DNA of 64,000 nucleotides from Loktanella sp. D2R18 (GTDB taxonomy: Bacteria; Pseudomonadota; Alphaproteobacteria; Rhodobacterales; Rhodobacteraceae). Position 1 is the stretch's first letter; the number at the start of each line of letters is the position of its first letter. The notes beneath the pieces were generated by a model. The model searched no databases, was not told the origin of the DNA, and saw only the letters and a program-made list of their open reading frames with translations. A program made the translations under genes and the position numbers. Shown here one piece after another: positions 61,219-64,000 of the stretch. Where the stretch lies: NCBI RefSeq assembly GCF_003318235.1, contig NZ_QOCG01000030.1, positions 62,001 through 126,000 on the forward strand, in the 5' to 3' direction.

Positions 61219-62253
61219 ATGACGCAGCAAAAAACCATCCTTCGGGCCCTTGCCGGTGAAACATTACCAACCCCACCCATCTGGATGATGCGTCAGGCTG
61301 GTCGGTACCTGCCCGAATATAAAGCCACGCGCGCGCAGGCGGGTGACTTTTTGTCGCTGTGTTATAATCCTGAATTGGCAGCCGAGGTCACTTTGCAGCC
61401 TATTCGGCGCTACGGATTTGACGCGGCGATCCTTTTTGCGGATATTTTGCTACTTCCCCAAGCGCTTGGTGCGGATTTATGGTTTGTGACAGGCGAAGGG
61501 CCGCGGCTTTCGACCATCACCACCGCGGATGAACTGGCGAAGCTCAAACCACTGGATGCCATTCACGACACCCTGAACCCGATCTATGAGACCGTGAAAA
61601 TTCTCTCACAAGAGTTACCAAAGGAAACGACGTTGATCGGCTTCGCGGGTGCGCCTTGGACAGTCGCGACCTATATGATCGCGGGCAAAGGCACCCCTGA
61701 CCAAGGGCCAGCCCATGCGCTTTTGGCAGAAAACCGGCCCGTGTTTGAAGGGCTTATCGACCGGATTACTGAGGGCACGATTTCCTATCTTTCCAAGCAG
61801 ATCGACGCGGGCGCAGAGGTTGTCAAACTGTTCGATAGCTGGGCAGGGTCGCTGACAGATCAGGATTTCATCGATTTCTCGGTGAAGCCGATGCAACGGA
61901 TCATTGCCGCGCTTAAGGCAAAGCACCCGGATATTCCCATCATCGCCTTTCCACGCGGCGCGGGCACTCGTAACATCGGCATGCATGCGGCAACAGGTGC
62001 CGATTGTATCGCGCTTGATGATGGGGTTGATGCGGCATGGGCTGCGAAACATGTGCAGGTTGACGGCTGCGTCCAAGGCAATCTGAAATCGTCGCATATG
62101 GTGACGGGCGGTGCTGATTTGGTTTCTGAGACACAGCGTATTTGTGATGCCTTTGCCAATGGTCCACATATTTTCAACCTTGGGCATGGGATCACACCAG
62201 ACGCCAGCCCTGACAATGTGCAGCTGATGATCGATACTGTGCGCGGTGGCTAA
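61219..62253 (+). CDS. hemE: Uroporphyrinogen decarboxylase
   Basis: 344 residues from the ATG at 61219; a much longer frame to 60847 lies in hemC and is not used. It has the N-terminal [21 protein letters not shown] signature, [11 protein letters not shown], and [13 protein letters not shown]. It decarboxylates uroporphyrinogen III to coproporphyrinogen III. The following small gene overlaps its stop by 8 bases. Confidence 0.96.
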   Translation: MTQQKTILRALAGETLPTPPIWMMRQAGRYLPEYKATRAQAGDFLSLCYNPELAAEVTLQPIRRYGFDAAILFADILLLPQALGADLWFVTGEGPRLSTITTADELAKLKPLDAIHDTLNPIYETVKILSQELPKETTLIGFAGAPWTVATYMIAGKGTPDQGPAHALLAENRPVFEGLIDRITEGTISYLSKQIDAGAEVVKLFDSWAGSLTDQDFIDFSVKPMQRIIAALKAKHPDIPIIAFPRGAGTRNIGMHAATGADCIALDDGVDAAWAAKHVQVDGCVQGNLKSSHMVTGGADLVSETQRICDAFANGPHIFNLGHGITPDASPDNVQLMIDTVRGG

Positions 62254-62629
62254 GTTACGCGCGCCTCTGACGCTGCGGTTGGCATTTCACGCCGTCCGTG
62301 CCGCTTGGGTCGGGTTGATCCTGTTCATTGTCGCTTGGATTTGGCTCGTGCCAGCGACACCGATGGAACGCGATGCGCTCTCTGCGCCAATTGGGATAAA
62401 CCGCCCCGAGGGGTTGACGGCAATGCGGATCGCGCGCGCGATGGTGCATTTCGCCCCGGAACGCGCGGCGAAACTGCTCAGCGACGCGTCAAACGGCGAT
62501 ATTTCTCCTGAACTGGCCGGGATGCTACTGCGGCAGGTCGCATCGGGTGCCCCGCAGCCGCCAGCAACCGCGCCACAACCCGCACTTGGCGACGACATTG
62601 ATGGACCAAAGTTTATCAGCCGGGACTAA
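62246..62629 (+). CDS. Hypothetical membrane-anchored protein coupled to hemE
   Basis: 127 residues from a GTG at 62246 that overlaps the hemE stop. One span (about 17-35, [20 protein letters not shown]) is followed by a soluble helical part and a Pro/Ala-rich tail. I do not recognise it. The overlap implies co-translation with hemE; whether it helps tetrapyrrole synthesis is not known. Confidence 0.6.
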   Translation: MAKLRAPLTLRLAFHAVRAAWVGLILFIVAWIWLVPATPMERDALSAPIGINRPEGLTAMRIARAMVHFAPERAAKLLSDASNGDISPELAGMLLRQVASGAPQPPATAPQPALGDDIDGPKFISRD

Positions 62630-63257
62630 ACGTTGTTGTCCACCCGAACCAAAGCGCAACTGCGACAAGGGCCAATGCCAAAGCGCGCCGGATTGTGCGG
62701 CTGTAGGTTTCGTTCTCAAGTAGGTTCTGCGCGGTCCCGGCAAGGGTGACGATCCCGGCGTGAATAGCCGTCGCCACCACGACAAAAACAGCAGATAGCG
62801 CAAGGGTTTGCGCCATGACGGGGGCATCCGTCTGGATAAAGCTTGGCAAGATTGCGACGTAAAATACCGCCGCCTTAGGGTTCAGCAAATTCGTGATCAG
62901 GCCGCGCCGAAAATACGTGCGCGCAGCCACACCGTTCGCGACTTTTTGTACGGGTTCTGCGGCGTCACGCCACCCGTCCCAAGCCAGCCATAACATATAG
63001 GCGACACCACCAAACCGCAGCGCTTGAAACAACAGAGGCGAGGCATTGATCGCAGCGGCCAATCCCAGTGCCGCTGCCACCCCGACCACGGCCAAGCCAA
63101 CCGCTACGCCAGCAACCGCCGCATAGCCGAGCCTGCGCCCTTGGCTCGCGGCGACAACAGCAAGGTAGACCATGTTCGGCCCCGGCGTCAGCTCGATCAG
63201 CATCGCCGTGCCTGCAAAGGCCAACAAGACCGCTGGGTCAATCGCAGCTAGACCCAT
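62616..63257 (-). CDS. LysE/RhtB-family amino-acid exporter
   Basis: 213 residues, six spans, with the family start PGPNMVYLAVVAASQGRRLGYAAVAGVAVG (GPN motif). The NLLNPKAAVFYVAILPSFI segment is the second conserved block. It exports small amino acids or related solutes. It overlaps the hemF stop by 10 bases and so is probably transcribed after hemF, though no functional link is apparent. Confidence 0.87.
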   Translation of the reverse strand: MGLAAIDPAVLLAFAGTAMLIELTPGPNMVYLAVVAASQGRRLGYAAVAGVAVGLAVVGVAAALGLAAAINASPLLFQALRFGGVAYMLWLAWDGWRDAAEPVQKVANGVAARTYFRRGLITNLLNPKAAVFYVAILPSFIQTDAPVMAQTLALSAVFVVVATAIHAGIVTLAGTAQNLLENETYSRTIRRALALALVAVALWFGWTTTFSPG

Positions 63258-64000
63258 TTGGCCATCGGCGGCAGGCTCATCAGTACCGCGTTTGCGTCAT
63301 GACCTGTCGCTAGTCCAAATTTGGTGCCACGGTCGTAGACAAGATTGTATTCAGCATAAAGCCCGCGATGCACCAACTGTGCATCTTTATCCGCGTCTGT
63401 CCAAACGGTGTTACGGCGCTTGTCGACAAGCGGCACATAGGCGGGCAGAAATGCGCGACCGATATCTTGGGTCAGCGCAAAATCGGCCTCCCAATCGCCG
63501 GTACAACGATCATCCATGAAGATCCCCCCAACGCCGCGTGCGCGGTGACGGTGCGGGATATAGAAATACTCATCCGCCCATGCTTTTAGCTCCGGGTAAA
63601 GATCAGCGCCATGTGGATCCAGATGCGCCTTTTGTTCGGCATGGAAATGCGCAGTATCTTCATCATATTCGATACAAGGGTTCAGATCAGACCCGCCGCC
63701 GAACCACCACGCATGCGGGGTCCAGAACATCCGTGTATTCATATGAACGGCAGGCGCATGCGGGTTTTGCATATGCGCCACGAGCGAAATGCCAGAGGCC
63801 CAAAAACGTGGATCACTATCCATGCCGGGGACGCCACGTGCGGCCATAGATTTTTGCGCGGCTTCGCCGAGCTGCCCATAGACGGTCGACACATTTACGC
63901 CGACTTTTTCAAACACGCGCCCGCCGCGCATGACCGACATCAACCCGCCGCCTGCATCCGCCCCATCATCAGAAGCGCGGGTGGTTTGCGTGACCTCAAA
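63248..64000 (-). CDS. hemF: Oxygen-dependent coproporphyrinogen III oxidase, 5' end outside window
   Basis: The frame is open to the last base, so about 250 C-terminal residues of a roughly 300-residue protein are visible. Hallmarks: GGRVFEKVGVNVSTV, NPHAPAVHMNTRMF, WWFGGGSDLNPCIEYDEDTAHFH, HRARGVGGIFMDD. It oxidatively decarboxylates coproporphyrinogen III to protoporphyrinogen IX. It completes a haem neighbourhood with hemC and hemE; it is followed by the overlapping LysE-type gene. Confidence 0.95.
   Translation of the reverse strand, partial: FEVTQTTRASDDGADAGGGLMSVMRGGRVFEKVGVNVSTVYGQLGEAAQKSMAARGVPGMDSDPRFWASGISLVAHMQNPHAPAVHMNTRMFWTPHAWWFGGGSDLNPCIEYDEDTAHFHAEQKAHLDPHGADLYPELKAWADEYFYIPHRHRARGVGGIFMDDRCTGDWEADFALTQDIGRAFLPAYVPLVDKRRNTVWTDADKDAQLVHRGLYAEYNLVYDRGTKFGLATGHDANAVLMSLPPMAKWV

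Noticed and set aside
1-64000. CRISPR arrays, rRNA genes and complete insertion sequences
   Set aside because: No regularly spaced repeats, no rRNA-like stretch and no transposase with terminal repeats were seen anywhere in the window.

Overview
The window reads as a chromosomal segment of a marine alphaproteobacterium of the Rhodobacterales (roseobacter group). Pointers are the taurine/sulfonate regulon with xsc and SoeABC-type sulfite dehydrogenase genes, a Rhodobacter-type gene transfer agent (GTA) head-spike pair, CtrA-type sites, an NDUFS4-like complex I subunit and a hemC/hemE/hemF neighbourhood. The genus cannot be fixed from the sequence alone.

Layout. 1-1325: 3' end of a lysophospholipid acyltransferase gene and a CdsA-like cytidylyltransferase. 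1316-13876: an exopolysaccharide/capsule locus in three transcription units. These are a seven-gene, mostly overlapping minus-strand operon (flippase, polymerase, two hexapeptide acyltransferases, three glycosyltransferases); a plus-strand Wzz/BY-kinase-like gene with degenerate kinase motifs; and a minus-strand unit of sugar transferase, ghsA-like, ghsB-like and yjbH-like genes. Both promoter regions carry a TTAA-N7-TTAA CtrA-type box. 14110-14840: two small secreted proteins. 14915-20110: glycerol-3-phosphate ABC transporter (ugpBAEC) plus an endonuclease/exonuclease/phosphatase-family gene, followed upstream by a Ser/Thr kinase (20278-21636).

21.6-28.5 kb is an accessory island ending at tRNA-Arg(UCU). 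It holds a 5'-truncated DUF3800 gene, a frameshifted GmrSD-like DUF262/DUF1524 gene, prophage remnants (internally deleted tape-measure gene, overlapping spanin-like pair), small phage-type genes and a tyrosine integrase. Core genes follow: MYG1 family, NDUFS4-like, uvrB, a secreted Ca-binding-type protein, a membrane-anchored NYN/PIN protein and the copA-cueR copper operon with a clear MerR-type 19-bp-spacer promoter.

36.1-54.5 kb is a sulfonate regulon. An hpsN/hisD-like dehydrogenase gene and tauABC (minus strand) diverge from tpa. A MocR-type tauR follows, then a near-continuous operon xsc-tauE-pta-ackA-soeA-ORF-ORF-soeB-soeC. Read together it encodes uptake of taurine, transamination to sulfoacetaldehyde, phosphorolytic cleavage to acetyl phosphate plus sulfite, conversion of acetyl phosphate to acetyl-CoA or acetate plus ATP, and sulfite export or oxidation to sulfate. 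Paired TTGGACCTA-like direct repeats with 22-23 bp spacing lie upstream of tpa, upstream of xsc and between tauR and a small secreted-protein gene; they are probable TauR sites.

54.6-64 kb: dgoK, an SMP-30 lactonase and an aldose epimerase (sugar-acid/galactose use), hydroxyisourate hydrolase, tRNA-Met(CAU), small membrane proteins, a GlcD-like flavoprotein, and hemC, hemE and hemF (the last cut by the window end) with a LysE exporter.
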